A stretch of DNA of 33,257 bases from Castellaniella sp049650445 (GCF_049650445.1 NZ_JBASAD010000029.1:1-33257), one strand, 5' to 3'. Shown: positions 23,843 to 32,158, numbered from the stretch's first letter. Numbers and translations are program-made. Notes: generated from the sequence alone by a model not told the origin.

Positions 23843-23845
23843 GAG
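23833..23845. promoter_or_regulatory. GntR operator at the garD promoter
   Basis: GTTGT-ATG-ATGAG is a near match to the 5-3-5 repeat (three arm mismatches) and covers the TATGAT -10 of the garD promoter, 20 bases before the GTG start. Confidence 0.6.
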
Positions 23846-23865
23846 ATAAAACCAGGAGACACCCC

Positions 23866-25422
23866 GTGCATTCCCCCAAACCGACTGTCCAGATCCCCCG
23901 CATGATCCGCATGCGCGAAGGCGACAACGTGGCCATCATCGCCAACGACCGGGGGCTGCCCGCAGGCGCCCGCATCGCCGACGGCCCGACCCTGATCGAC
24001 ACCATCCCACAGGGCCACAAGGTCGCCCTGTGGGACATCCCCGAAGGCGGCGCCATCGTGCGCTATGGCGTCGTCATCGGCCACGCGACCAGGCCGCTGC
24101 CCGCCGGCAGCTGGGTCTACGAAGCCGTGATGCGCATGCCGCCGGCACCGTCCCTGGATGACCTACCCATCTGCACCGCCCCGGCGCCCGATCTGCCCCC
24201 CCTGACGGGCTATACGTTTGAAGGCTATCGCAACGCCGACGGCTCCGTGGGCACCCGCAACATCCTGGCCATCGCCATGACGGTGCAATGCGTGGCCGGG
24301 GTGGCGGACATCGCCCTGGACCGCATCCGCCGCGAACTGCTGCCCCGCTATCCAAATGTAGATGACGTGGTGGCACTGCACCACGGCTATGGCTGCGGCG
24401 TGGCCATCGACGCGCCCGGCGCCTCGATCCCGGTGAAGACGCTGCGCCACATCGCGCAGAACCCGAATTTCGGCGGCGAGGTCATGCTGGTCAGCCTGGG
24501 CTGCGAAAAACTGCAGCCCGAGCGCCTGATGCCCGAGCGCTTCAAGGATCGCGGCGAGACGCACCCGGACCTGGTGCGCCTGCAGGACGAGCGGCACGTG
24601 GGCTTCGGCAGCATGATCGACGACATCCTGGCGATGGCCGAAACGCATCTGGAACGCCTGAACCAGCGCCGCCGGGAAACCTGTCCGGCCGCCGATCTGG
24701 TGGTGGGTGTGCAATGCGGCGGCAGCGACGCCTTTTCCGGCGCCACCGCAAACCCGGCAGTGGGCCACGCCGCCGATCTGCTGGTGCGCGCGGGCGCCAC
24801 CGTGATGTTCTCCGAGGTCACCGAGGTGCGCGATGGCATCGACCAGTTGACGGCGCGCGCCGCCACGCCCGAAGTCGCGCAGGACCTGATCCGCGAGATG
24901 GCCTGGTACGACGATTATCTGCAACGCGGTCAGGCGGACCGCAGCGCCAACACCACCCCCGGCAACAAGCGCGGCGGCCTGTCGAACATCGTCGAGAAGG
25001 CGATGGGTTCCATCGTCAAATCCGGCAGCACGCCCATCCGCGGCGTCGTCCCCCCGGGCGAACGCGCCCAAGGCAAGGGCCTGCTGTACGCCGCCACCCC
25101 GGCCGGCGACTTCGTCTGCGGCACCCTGCAACTGGCGGCGGGCATGAACGTCCACATCTTCACCACCGGCCGGGGCACGCCCTACGGCCTGGCCGAGGTC
25201 CCGGTGATCAAGGTCGCCACACGCTCGGACCTGGCGCGCCGCTGGCACGATCTGATGGACATCGACGCCGGCCGGATCGCTACCGGCGAGGCCAGCATCG
25301 AAGACCTGGGCCAGGAACTGTTCGAGCGCATCCTGGATGTCGCCAGCGGTCGCAAGACCTGGGCCGAGCACTGGGGCATCGTCAACGATCTGGTTCTGTT
25401 CAACCCCGGCCCGGTCACCTGA
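23866..25422 (+). CDS. garD: Galactarate dehydratase
   Basis: GarD dehydrates galactarate (and possibly glucarate) to 5-dehydro-4-deoxyglucarate. The 518-residue protein follows E. coli GarD (523 aa) along its whole length: an N-terminal SAF-like domain with DNVAIIANDRGLPAG and PQGHKVALWDIP, then the UxaA/GarD catalytic part with GYRNADGSVGTRN, GCGVAIDAPG, LGCEKLQPERL, QCGGSDAFSG, SEVTEVRDGI and TTGRGTPYGL. It starts with GTG behind AGGAGA. It is divergent from gntR and convergent with gudD. A hairpin covers its stop codon. Having both garD and gudD implies that both galactarate and glucarate are used. Confidence 0.95.
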   Translation: MHSPKPTVQIPRMIRMREGDNVAIIANDRGLPAGARIADGPTLIDTIPQGHKVALWDIPEGGAIVRYGVVIGHATRPLPAGSWVYEAVMRMPPAPSLDDLPICTAPAPDLPPLTGYTFEGYRNADGSVGTRNILAIAMTVQCVAGVADIALDRIRRELLPRYPNVDDVVALHHGYGCGVAIDAPGASIPVKTLRHIAQNPNFGGEVMLVSLGCEKLQPERLMPERFKDRGETHPDLVRLQDERHVGFGSMIDDILAMAETHLERLNQRRRETCPAADLVVGVQCGGSDAFSGATANPAVGHAADLLVRAGATVMFSEVTEVRDGIDQLTARAATPEVAQDLIREMAWYDDYLQRGQADRSANTTPGNKRGGLSNIVEKAMGSIVKSGSTPIRGVVPPGERAQGKGLLYAATPAGDFVCGTLQLAAGMNVHIFTTGRGTPYGLAEVPVIKVATRSDLARRWHDLMDIDAGRIATGEASIEDLGQELFERILDVASGRKTWAEHWGIVNDLVLFNPGPVT

Positions 25423-25431
25423 CCGGGCCGG
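25406..25431. terminator. Hairpin over the garD stop codon
   Basis: A perfect 12-base-pair stem (CCGGCCCGGTCA, core CC, and its complement) begins in the last codons of garD, includes its stop, and ends eight bases before the convergent gudD stop at 25439. It probably ends transcripts from both sides. No T-run is present. Confidence 0.5.
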
Positions 25432-25438
25432 CTGTCAC

Positions 25439-26713
25439 TTAAAAGCGCGGCGCCTTGCCGCTCCAGTCAGGCTGATACTTGCGCATCTGCGCCGCATCGT
25501 CCCGTGAACGGATGCCGCAGCTCAGGTACTGCTCGTGCAGCCGCGCCAGGGCGCTCTGGTCGATCTCCAGGCCCAGCCCGGGGGCATCGCTCAGCACGAT
25601 GGCGCCGTCGTGGAATTTCAGATGTCCGCCGACGATGACTTCCTCGTCAGGGTCCAGCCAGGGATAGTGCGTGTCGCAGGCGTAGCTCAGGGTCGGCACG
25701 CTGGCCGCCACGTGCGCCATCGCGATCAGGCTGATGCCCAGGTGCGAATTGGAGTGCATGGACAGGCCCATGCCGAACACCTCGCACATGCGCGCCAGCA
25801 ACTGCGTGTCCCGCAACCCGCCCCAGTAATGGTGGTCCGACAGAATGATCTGGCAGCCGTTGGCCGGGACGTTCTCGCGGAACTGGGCCATGTCCGTGAC
25901 CACCATATTGGTCGCCAGCGGCAGGCCGGTCGCCCGGTGCAGCGCCGCCATGTCCGACAGCGTGGGGCACGGGTCCTCGTAGTATTCCAGCAAGCCGTCC
26001 AGCCGCTTGCCCATCTCGATCGCCGTATCCAGCGACCAGTTGCCGTTGGGGTCGATCCGCAGCGGCATGCCCGGAAAGCGGGCCGCCAGGGCTTTGACGC
26101 ATTCGACTTCCTGCGCGGGGTCCAGCACACCACCCTTGAGCTTGATGCTCTGGAAGCCATAGTGAGCAATCATGGTCTCGGCCTGGGTCACCAGTTGCGC
26201 GGGCGTCAGGGTTTCACCCCAGGCGTCGTCGGCATAGGGCGCATCGACGTGGCGGGCGTACTTGAAGAACAGATAGGCACTGAAGGGCACTGCATCGCGC
26301 GCGCGGCCGCCCAGCAGATCGACCAGCGGCGCGCCCAGATGACGGGCCTGCATGTCCAGCAGGGCCACTTCGAGCGCGGAATACAGCTTCTGCACGTTCT
26401 TGGCGGGGTCCGTCCCGGGGGCGAGCCTATACGCCGTGTTGGCGCTGACCTGGGTGCGGGCCACGACGTCCTGGACGCGTCGGCGCAGGCCGTTCAGATC
26501 AAAGGGGTCCAGGCCGATCAGGCTCGGCTGCAAAGCCCGCAGCAGTTCGATGATGGGCGCATCGCCGTAGGTTTCGCCCAGGCCGATCTGGCCGGTGTCG
26601 CTTTCGAGTTCGATGATGGTGCGCAACGCGTAGGGTTCGTGGATGCCGGCGGCGTTCAGCAGCGGGGGATCCTTGAATGCAATGGGCGTGATCTTGACAG
26701 TCTTCAGTTTCAT
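25439..26713 (-). CDS. gudD: Glucarate dehydratase
   Basis: An enolase-superfamily enzyme that dehydrates D-glucarate to 5-dehydro-4-deoxyglucarate. In the 424-residue protein the barrel residues can be placed: the KxK pair Lys191/Lys193 (SIKLKGG), Asp221 and Asn223 (RIDPNGNW), Glu246 (YYEDPC), Asn269 (ATNMVVTD) and the general base His320 (MHSNSH), matching Lys205/207, Asp235, Glu266, Asn289 and His339 of E. coli GudD. It is about 20 residues shorter than the E. coli enzyme, mostly at the N-terminus and in loops. AAGG precedes the ATG. It is a single-gene unit with a GntR operator about 32 bases before its start. Confidence 0.92.
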   Translation of the reverse strand: MKLKTVKITPIAFKDPPLLNAAGIHEPYALRTIIELESDTGQIGLGETYGDAPIIELLRALQPSLIGLDPFDLNGLRRRVQDVVARTQVSANTAYRLAPGTDPAKNVQKLYSALEVALLDMQARHLGAPLVDLLGGRARDAVPFSAYLFFKYARHVDAPYADDAWGETLTPAQLVTQAETMIAHYGFQSIKLKGGVLDPAQEVECVKALAARFPGMPLRIDPNGNWSLDTAIEMGKRLDGLLEYYEDPCPTLSDMAALHRATGLPLATNMVVTDMAQFRENVPANGCQIILSDHHYWGGLRDTQLLARMCEVFGMGLSMHSNSHLGISLIAMAHVAASVPTLSYACDTHYPWLDPDEEVIVGGHLKFHDGAIVLSDAPGLGLEIDQSALARLHEQYLSCGIRSRDDAAQMRKYQPDWSGKAPRF

Positions 26714-26744
26714 GGGATGGCCTTGCCTGGGCGAAAAAAATCAT

Positions 26745-26757
26745 GTTGTCATATGAC
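26745..26757. promoter_or_regulatory. GntR operator upstream of gudD
   Basis: GTTGT-CAT-ATGAC, with only the left arm altered, lies about 32 bases before the gudD ATG. On the minus strand it contains TATGAC at the -10-like register seen at the other sites, but the -35 is weak. Confidence 0.65.
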
Positions 26758-26912
26758 ATACAAACTGTAGATTCACCCGGAAATCCAGGACTACTAGGGA
26801 ATATACCGATACGCAGTGTATAACCTTATTTTTATCTATATAAATCAACAAATTAAATCTAATTTTTATTTTATTCAGAAGCTTTCACAGACCGGATCAA
26901 TGCAAAAAAATG

Positions 26913-26942
26913 TTGTCCTGCAAACCCATCAACTTATATGAT
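26913..26942 (+). promoter_or_regulatory. Predicted promoter of the second ABC operon
   Basis: TTGTCC and TATGAT are separated by 18 bases and point at the binding-protein gene, about 100 bases downstream. The -10 lies inside the operator at 26933-26945. Confidence 0.5.
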
Positions 26943-26945
26943 GAC
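26933..26945. promoter_or_regulatory. GntR operator at the second ABC promoter
   Basis: CTTAT-ATG-ATGAC (reverse GTCAT-CAT-ATAAG) covers the TATGAT of the predicted promoter. It links the transporter operon to the garD, kdgD and gudD control group. Confidence 0.65.
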
Positions 26946-27044
26946 TTACGAGAAGAACGGTCCGATCACTCGGGCCGTGGCTGAGCCGGATATTCCGTCC
27001 GCCGGCTTCTTCCACGTACAGGCGTACACCCTAGGAGACAATCC

Positions 27045-28217
27045 ATGAAAGACAACAAGCAGTCCCCACGGCAGGGACGATTCCACGCGCTGGCGGGTGC
27101 CCTGGCCCTGGCCGGCGCCGCCCTGTCGGTCCATGCCGCCCCCGTCACGCTGAACGTCGTCGACGTGGCAGGCAACCTGGCCCTGACGCAAAAGGCCCTG
27201 GAAGCCTTCCGCGACCAGCATCCCGATCTGGTCTCGAACATCACCTTCACCAACGCACCATCACCGCAACTGCCCGGCAAGATCAAGGCCATGCAGAACG
27301 CAGGCCGTTCGGACATCGATCTGGTCCTGACCGGCACCGACGCCCTGGCCGCCGGCATCGAGCAAGACCTCTGGCTGAAGCTGCTGCCCGACCACCAGGC
27401 CGAATTCAAGGACATTCTGACCCAGTATGCGCGCGGCCCTGCCCGCATGCAGGAACTGGCCCAGGGCTACGGCCTGGAAGTCACCTTCATGCCCGCCGGC
27501 CCGCTGCTGGAATACAACCCGGCCAAGGTCCAGAACCCGCCCAAGACCCCGGCCGAACTGCTGGCCTGGTGCAAGGCCAATCCCAACAAGCTGATCTACG
27601 CCCGGCCGGCGAACTCGGGCCCGGGCCGCACCTTCCTGATGGGCCTGCCCTATCTGCTGGGCGACAAGGACCCCTATGATCCGATCAACGGCTGGGACAA
27701 GACCTGGCAGTTCCTGAAGGAACTGAACGACTGCGTGCCCTACTATCCCGGCGGCACCTCGGCCGTGATGAAGGAACTGGGCGAAGGCAGCCGCGACATG
27801 ACGGTGACCGTCACCGGCTGGGACATCAACCCGCGCGCGCTGGGCGTGGTGCCCGCCGACTTCAAGATCCAGGCCTTCGACAACTTCACCTGGGTCAACG
27901 ACGCGCACTTCATGGTGATCCCCAAGGGGGTCTCTGCGGAAAAGCAGCAGGTCCTGTTCAAGCTGCTGAAGTTCATGCTCGAACCCAAGCAGCAGGCCAT
28001 GACCTATGACTCCGGCTATTTCTACCCCGGCCCTGCCATCCGCGACGTGCCGCTGTCCGCCGCACCGGCCGAAAGCCAGGAAATCATCAAGAAGTTCGGC
28101 CGCCCGGAATACGAAGAGCTGATCGCCCGCCGCCCCAACGCCGTGCCGCTGGATGCCAAAGCCATGGTCGAAGCCTTCCGCAAGTGGGACACCGAAGTCG
28201 GCGCCCTGAAGAAGTAA
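27045..28217 (+). CDS. ABC extracellular binding protein (candidate aldarate/uronate binder)
   Basis: A 390-residue family-1-type solute-binding protein related to spermidine/iron/sugar binders. The signal peptide has a basic start (KDNKQSPRQGR), a hydrophobic core LAGALALAGAALS and cleavage after VHA near residue 28. The mature start LNVVDVAGNLALTQKALEAF is the usual first strand and helix, and the WVNDAHFMVIPKGVS segment near 285 matches the hinge region of the class. AGGAGA precedes the ATG. It is first of a six-gene rightward unit under a GntR operator, so an aldarate or hexuronate is the best guess for ligand. Family members are too varied for the sequence alone to name it. Confidence 0.9.
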   Translation: MKDNKQSPRQGRFHALAGALALAGAALSVHAAPVTLNVVDVAGNLALTQKALEAFRDQHPDLVSNITFTNAPSPQLPGKIKAMQNAGRSDIDLVLTGTDALAAGIEQDLWLKLLPDHQAEFKDILTQYARGPARMQELAQGYGLEVTFMPAGPLLEYNPAKVQNPPKTPAELLAWCKANPNKLIYARPANSGPGRTFLMGLPYLLGDKDPYDPINGWDKTWQFLKELNDCVPYYPGGTSAVMKELGEGSRDMTVTVTGWDINPRALGVVPADFKIQAFDNFTWVNDAHFMVIPKGVSAEKQQVLFKLLKFMLEPKQQAMTYDSGYFYPGPAIRDVPLSAAPAESQEIIKKFGRPEYEELIARRPNAVPLDAKAMVEAFRKWDTEVGALKK

Positions 28218-28240
28218 TCAGCAGTCGCTTTCCCGTGTAC

Positions 28241-28273
28241 GGCCGCCTGCCTGCCCCGGGCACGCGGGCGGCC
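28241..28273 (+). other. Intercistronic stem-loop after the binding-protein gene
   Basis: A ten-base-pair stem (GGCCGCCTGC with GCGGGCGGCC, one G-T pair) encloses a smaller TGCCC-C-GGGCA hairpin, in the 78 bases between the binding protein and ATPase genes. Such structures often let more binding protein than membrane parts be made, by partial termination or by protecting the upstream mRNA. Confidence 0.5.
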
Positions 28274-28295
28274 CGACCTCCCTGGATCTAGGATC

Positions 28296-29375
28296 ATGAA
28301 TCATTCTTTTCAACAGCTGCGCCTGGACGCCGTGGGCCGGAAATTCGATACGGTTTCCGGTTCGGCCGTCGCCGCCCTGAGCGGCCTCAGCCTCGACATT
28401 CAGCGCGGGGAATTCATCGCCCTGCTGGGGCCGTCGGGCTGCGGCAAATCGACCGCCCTGAACTGCCTGGCGGGCCTGACCTCGCTCACCGAGGGCAGCA
28501 TCTGGCTGGATGACACCCGCATCGACGTGCTGCCCCCCGAACGGCGCGGCTTCGGCATGGTGTTCCAGAACTACGCACTGTTTCCCCACATGTCGGTGCG
28601 CGACAACGTGGGCTTCGGCCTGCGGATGCGCGGCGTACGCAAGGACGAGATCGCCCGCCGCGTACAGTCGGCCCTGACCCTGGTCCAACTGGAAGGCCAC
28701 GAACACAAGCTGCCGGGCCAATTGTCCGGTGGCCAGCAGCAGCGCGTCGCCATCGCCCGGGCGATCGTCATCGAGCCGCCCGTGATCCTGATGGACGAGC
28801 CGCTGTCGAACCTGGACGCCAAGCTGCGTATCGAAATGCGCGCGGAGATCCGCCGCATCCACCGCCAACTGGAACGCGCCACCATCTACGTCACGCACGA
28901 CCAGGACGAGGCCCTGTCGATGGCCGACCGGATCGTGGTCATGCGCACCGGCTCGGTGCAACAGATCGGCGCACCGCGCGAAGTCTACGGCCGGCCGCGC
29001 AACCTGCACGTGGCGCGCTTCATGGGCTATCGCAACGTGCTCGACTGCCGCGTCATACGCCAGGCCGGCGAAGGCCTGTCCATCGAACGCAATCAAGTCC
29101 AATTGAACGGCACGGCCATCGGCGAGCTGGCCGGCCGCCAGGAAGTCGCCATCGCCATGCGGCCCGACGACTTCGAGATCGCCGACGCGGGCCGGGCGAA
29201 CAGCATCGGCGCCACGGTCAAGACCCTGGAATTCGGCGGACGCGATTCCCTGCTGCTGGTCGCCACCGACCTGGGCGACCTGTACGTCCGCCTGCCGGGC
29301 GCCTTCGCTCCGGGCGACCGCATCCGGCTGCACATCCCGGCCGACCGGGTCCTGGCTTACGCGGAGGCAGCATGA
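28296..29375 (+). CDS. ABC ATPase, PotA/FbpC-like
   Basis: A 359-residue ATPase with Walker A GPSGCGKST (45-53), Q-loop Gln91 (QNYALFPHMSV), signature LSGGQ (143-147), Walker B ILMDEPLSNLD (164-174) and H-loop VTHDQ. A C-terminal TOBE-like domain (about 280-355) is typical of spermidine, iron and sugar importers and can carry regulation. GGAT lies upstream of the ATG but spacing is short. Its stop overlaps the start of a 20-codon frame that leads into the first permease gene. Confidence 0.93.
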   Translation: MNHSFQQLRLDAVGRKFDTVSGSAVAALSGLSLDIQRGEFIALLGPSGCGKSTALNCLAGLTSLTEGSIWLDDTRIDVLPPERRGFGMVFQNYALFPHMSVRDNVGFGLRMRGVRKDEIARRVQSALTLVQLEGHEHKLPGQLSGGQQQRVAIARAIVIEPPVILMDEPLSNLDAKLRIEMRAEIRRIHRQLERATIYVTHDQDEALSMADRIVVMRTGSVQQIGAPREVYGRPRNLHVARFMGYRNVLDCRVIRQAGEGLSIERNQVQLNGTAIGELAGRQEVAIAMRPDDFEIADAGRANSIGATVKTLEFGGRDSLLLVATDLGDLYVRLPGAFAPGDRIRLHIPADRVLAYAEAA

Positions 29376-29434
29376 GTACGCCGTACCGCTCCATGTCCCG
29401 ATCCACGGCGCACAGCGCCAAGGGGGGCGCATGA
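29372..29434 (+). CDS. 20-codon ORF coupling ATPase to permease
   Basis: An ATG overlaps the ATPase stop (ATGA), preceded by a strong GGAGG site; 20 codons later its TGA overlaps the ATG of the permease gene, again as ATGA. It is in a different frame from the permease. The peptide is rich in Ser, Arg and Ala and resembles nothing known to me. It may serve only to pass ribosomes from the ATPase to the permease gene, or it may be a real small protein. Confidence 0.4.
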   Translation: MSTPYRSMSRSTAHSAKGGA

Positions 29435-30294
29435 ACGCCGTCGCGCCGACCGGAGACCGGCGCGGCTGGCTGGTGGCGCCCGCCGTGCTGGTGTTGCTGG
29501 CCCTGTTCGTCTACCCCTTCGCCTACGGCGTGTTCATCTCGACACAGCCCCTGGAAGGCGGCGGACTCTGGGCCAACTACACGCATTTCTTCACCACGCA
29601 GTCCCAGTGGGGCACGCTCTGGGTGACGCTCAAGCTGGCCGTACCCGCCACCCTGATCAACATCGGCCTGTCCGTGCCGGTCGCCTTCGCCCTGCGCCGC
29701 AACAGCCGCGCGCAGCGTATCGTCACGACGCTGCTGGTGATCCCGATCACCCTGGGCACCGTGCTGGTGGCCGAAGGCATGCTGACCTTCTACGGTCCGG
29801 CAGGCTGGTTCCCGCAATTCCTGCAAGGCCTGCACCTGTACATGGACGAAGTCCGCCTGACCCACAATTTCTGGGGCGTGCTGATTTCCCTGGTGATCTC
29901 CGGCTTTCCCTTCGCCTTCCTGCTGACCCTGTCCTACATCTCGGGCATCGACCCGACGCTGGCCCGGGCGGCGGGAACACTGGGTGCCGGCCCCTGGAAC
30001 CAGTTCCGGCTGATCTATCTGCCGCTGCTGGTGCCGGGGCTGTCGATGGCCGCCGCACTGTCCTTCGTCCAGGCCTTCGCCGTGTTCCCCTCGGCCATCC
30101 TGCTGGGCGCCCCGGCGGGTCCGACGCGGGTGATCTCCATCGCCGCCTATGAAGCGGCCTTCGAACAATACGACTACGGCATGGCCTCGGCCATCGCCAT
30201 CGTCATGGGGTTCGTGCAGCTGCTCATCGTCTGCGCGATCTTCGCCTTCCGGCGCGCCTTCTACAGCGGGCCGGCCACCAGCGGCAAGGGTTGA
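29431..30294 (+). CDS. ABC permease, PotB-like
   Basis: A 287-residue permease with about six helices, beginning with LVAPAVLVLLALFVYPFAYG (about 14-33). The EAA-type loop is near ARAAGTLGAGPWNQFRLIYLPLL. It belongs to the PotB/FbpB-type permeases that work with a second permease as a heterodimer. A GGGGGG ribosome site precedes the ATG, which overlaps the stop of the 20-codon frame. The second permease starts six bases after its stop. Confidence 0.92.
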   Translation: MNAVAPTGDRRGWLVAPAVLVLLALFVYPFAYGVFISTQPLEGGGLWANYTHFFTTQSQWGTLWVTLKLAVPATLINIGLSVPVAFALRRNSRAQRIVTTLLVIPITLGTVLVAEGMLTFYGPAGWFPQFLQGLHLYMDEVRLTHNFWGVLISLVISGFPFAFLLTLSYISGIDPTLARAAGTLGAGPWNQFRLIYLPLLVPGLSMAAALSFVQAFAVFPSAILLGAPAGPTRVISIAAYEAAFEQYDYGMASAIAIVMGFVQLLIVCAIFAFRRAFYSGPATSGKG

Positions 30295-30299
30295 CGATC

Positions 30300-31187
30300 A
30301 TGAACGCACACACTCTCCCGACATCCCAGGCTGGTCTGCCTGCCGCCTCGCCCTCGCGGCGCTGGGGCTGGTTGTGGCGCGCCACGATCTGGACCATCAT
30401 GGGCTTTTTCCTGCTCAACGTCATCTTCATGATCGCCACCGTGGTGGTCAATTCGGTGGCGACCCGCTGGTTCGGCACCCCGCTGCCCGAAGGCTTCACC
30501 TTGAGCTGGTATGGCCGCGCCTGGGACGACTTCCAGTTGTCGCACGTGCTGGTGGTCACGCTGGAAGTCGTCGCCGCCACGGTCTTCCTCTCGATCCTGC
30601 TGGGCGTGCCCGCCGCCTACGCCCTGGCGCGCGCCCAGTTCCGGGGCAAGCGCCTTGCCATGCTGCTGATCCTGCTGCCCATGATGGTGCCGCCGGTCAC
30701 CTACGGCATCCCCATGGCAACGGCGATGTACCAGATCGGCGTCGGCGGCACGCTGACGGGCGTCATCCTGTCCAATCTGGTGCCCGCCCTGCCCTTCGTG
30801 ATCCTGGTGATGACCCCCTTCATCGAGCAGATCGACCCCGGCCTGGAATCCGCCGCGCGCATCTTCGGCGCCAACACCTTCCAGTATTTCCGTCACGTGC
30901 TGCTGCCCCTGCTGGTGCCGGGCATGCTGGCAGCGGGCCTGCTGGTGCTGGTGCGCACCATCGGCATGTTCGAACTGACCTTCTTCACGGCGGGTCCGGA
31001 CTCCCAGACCCTGGTGGTGGCGCTGTACTACGCGGTGTTCTCCACCGGCGTGCGGGCGCCGCAGGCGATCGACGCCATGGCGATGATCTACATGGCCATC
31101 ACCCTGCTGTGGGTCCTGATCGCCCTGCGCTTCGTCAGCCCGACGCAACTGGTCAGCCGCGTCAAGGAAGCACCGCGCGAAGCATGA
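30300..31187 (+). CDS. ABC permease, PotC-like
   Basis: A 295-residue permease with a cytoplasmic N-terminal tail of about 30 residues, then a helix (WTIMGFFLLNVIFMIATVVV) and about five more. The EAA-type loop is near ESAARIFGANTFQYFRHVLLPLL. ATG 30300 is preferred with AAGGG upstream; a TTG at 30291 is in frame but too close to that site. Its stop overlaps the start of the mutarotase gene as ATGA, tying the enzyme to the transporter. Confidence 0.91.
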   Translation: MNAHTLPTSQAGLPAASPSRRWGWLWRATIWTIMGFFLLNVIFMIATVVVNSVATRWFGTPLPEGFTLSWYGRAWDDFQLSHVLVVTLEVVAATVFLSILLGVPAAYALARAQFRGKRLAMLLILLPMMVPPVTYGIPMATAMYQIGVGGTLTGVILSNLVPALPFVILVMTPFIEQIDPGLESAARIFGANTFQYFRHVLLPLLVPGMLAAGLLVLVRTIGMFELTFFTAGPDSQTLVVALYYAVFSTGVRAPQAIDAMAMIYMAITLLWVLIALRFVSPTQLVSRVKEAPREA

Positions 31188-32158
31188 GCGCGGACCGCAT
31201 GCACACGCCTCCAGGCGGGCCGTCCCTGTACGCCGCCTGGATGGACGCGACGGAGCCGACTCACCGGGTCCTGCGCCACGGCCCTCATCGGGCCGTGGTC
31301 GCTCCTGCGGCCGGCGGGCGCATCCTGCGCTGGACCACGGACCTGCCCGCAGGACCGCGCGACTGGCTGGCCCCTGTCGACATCGATGGCTGGCCTGCCG
31401 GGGCCTGGCCCAAGGGCGGCATCTTCCCCCTGGCGCCATTTTCCAACCGGGTACGCGACGCCCGCCTGCACTGGGGCGCCGACACCCTGGCGCTGGAAGC
31501 CCTGCCCGGCCATCCGCATGCCCTGCACGGCCAGGCCCAGGCCATGCCCTGGACGGTCCTGGACAGCGGTGCCGACTTCATCCAATTGCTGCTGGACCAT
31601 CCCGCCGGCGTCGGCGGCTGGCCCTGGGCCTGGCGGCTGCACCAGACCATCCGGCTGGAATCCGCCGGCCTGCGCGTGCGCCTGTCGCTGCGCAACGTAT
31701 CGGACAGCCCCATGCCGGCCGGCCTGGGATTGCACCCCTACTTCACCGCGACCGGCACCCGGCTGAGCGCCGCAACCGAGTGGACCCACGAAGAAGAACT
31801 GGCGCGTTTCCCCCGGCCCAACCGGCGCGCGGACTGGCAACGCGGCACGCAAACCTGGACCGCGTTCCTGGGGGGCTGGGACGGCCATGCTCAGGTCGAC
31901 TGGGATCACGGCCCCGGTCTGATCCTGTACGCCGAAGGCCCGCTGGAACACCTGGTGCTGCACGCCAACGCCGGACGCTACCTGTGCGTCGAGCCGGCCA
32001 CCCACGTCTGCGATGCCGCCAACCTGAGCGCGTCCGGACAGACCGGCACCGGCTTGCGCATCCTGGCACCCGACGAATCCCTGGACGTCGGCCTGCGGCT
32101 CGATGTCCACCCGACCCCGGCCCGCCGCTCAGACGGCGCGGTCCCGACCGACTCCTGA
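31184..32158 (+). CDS. Aldose 1-epimerase (mutarotase) family protein
   Basis: A 324-residue galactose-mutarotase-like protein. The family's active-site residues can be placed: Asn88-Arg89 (FSNRVRDAR), His115 (ALHGQAQ), the acid His184 (GLHPYF) and the base Glu270 (CVEPATH). No signal peptide is seen, so it is cytosolic. Such enzymes interconvert alpha and beta forms of sugars. Translational coupling to the importer and the nearby uronate pathway suggest it equilibrates an imported hexuronate for Udh, which uses the pyranose ring form. The aldehyde dehydrogenase gene starts 16 bases after its stop. Confidence 0.9.
   Translation: MSADRMHTPPGGPSLYAAWMDATEPTHRVLRHGPHRAVVAPAAGGRILRWTTDLPAGPRDWLAPVDIDGWPAGAWPKGGIFPLAPFSNRVRDARLHWGADTLALEALPGHPHALHGQAQAMPWTVLDSGADFIQLLLDHPAGVGGWPWAWRLHQTIRLESAGLRVRLSLRNVSDSPMPAGLGLHPYFTATGTRLSAATEWTHEEELARFPRPNRRADWQRGTQTWTAFLGGWDGHAQVDWDHGPGLILYAEGPLEHLVLHANAGRYLCVEPATHVCDAANLSASGQTGTGLRILAPDESLDVGLRLDVHPTPARRSDGAVPTDS

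Larger units (their letters stand above)
26714..27044. promoter_or_regulatory. Divergent control region, gudD / second ABC operon
   Basis: This 331-base gap, the longest in the window, contains no convincing gene. It holds a GntR operator near each end (26745 and 26933) and a strongly AT-rich middle (about 26800-26880) unlike the rest of the window, which may be UP-element-like or bind nucleoid proteins. The two operators are 188 bases apart, centre to centre. Confidence 0.6.

Noticed and set aside
14041..26945. Repeated palindromes as a CRISPR or transposon-end array
   Set aside because: Spacing is irregular over 12 kb, the units are only 13 bases, and each sits before a pathway gene; this fits operators.
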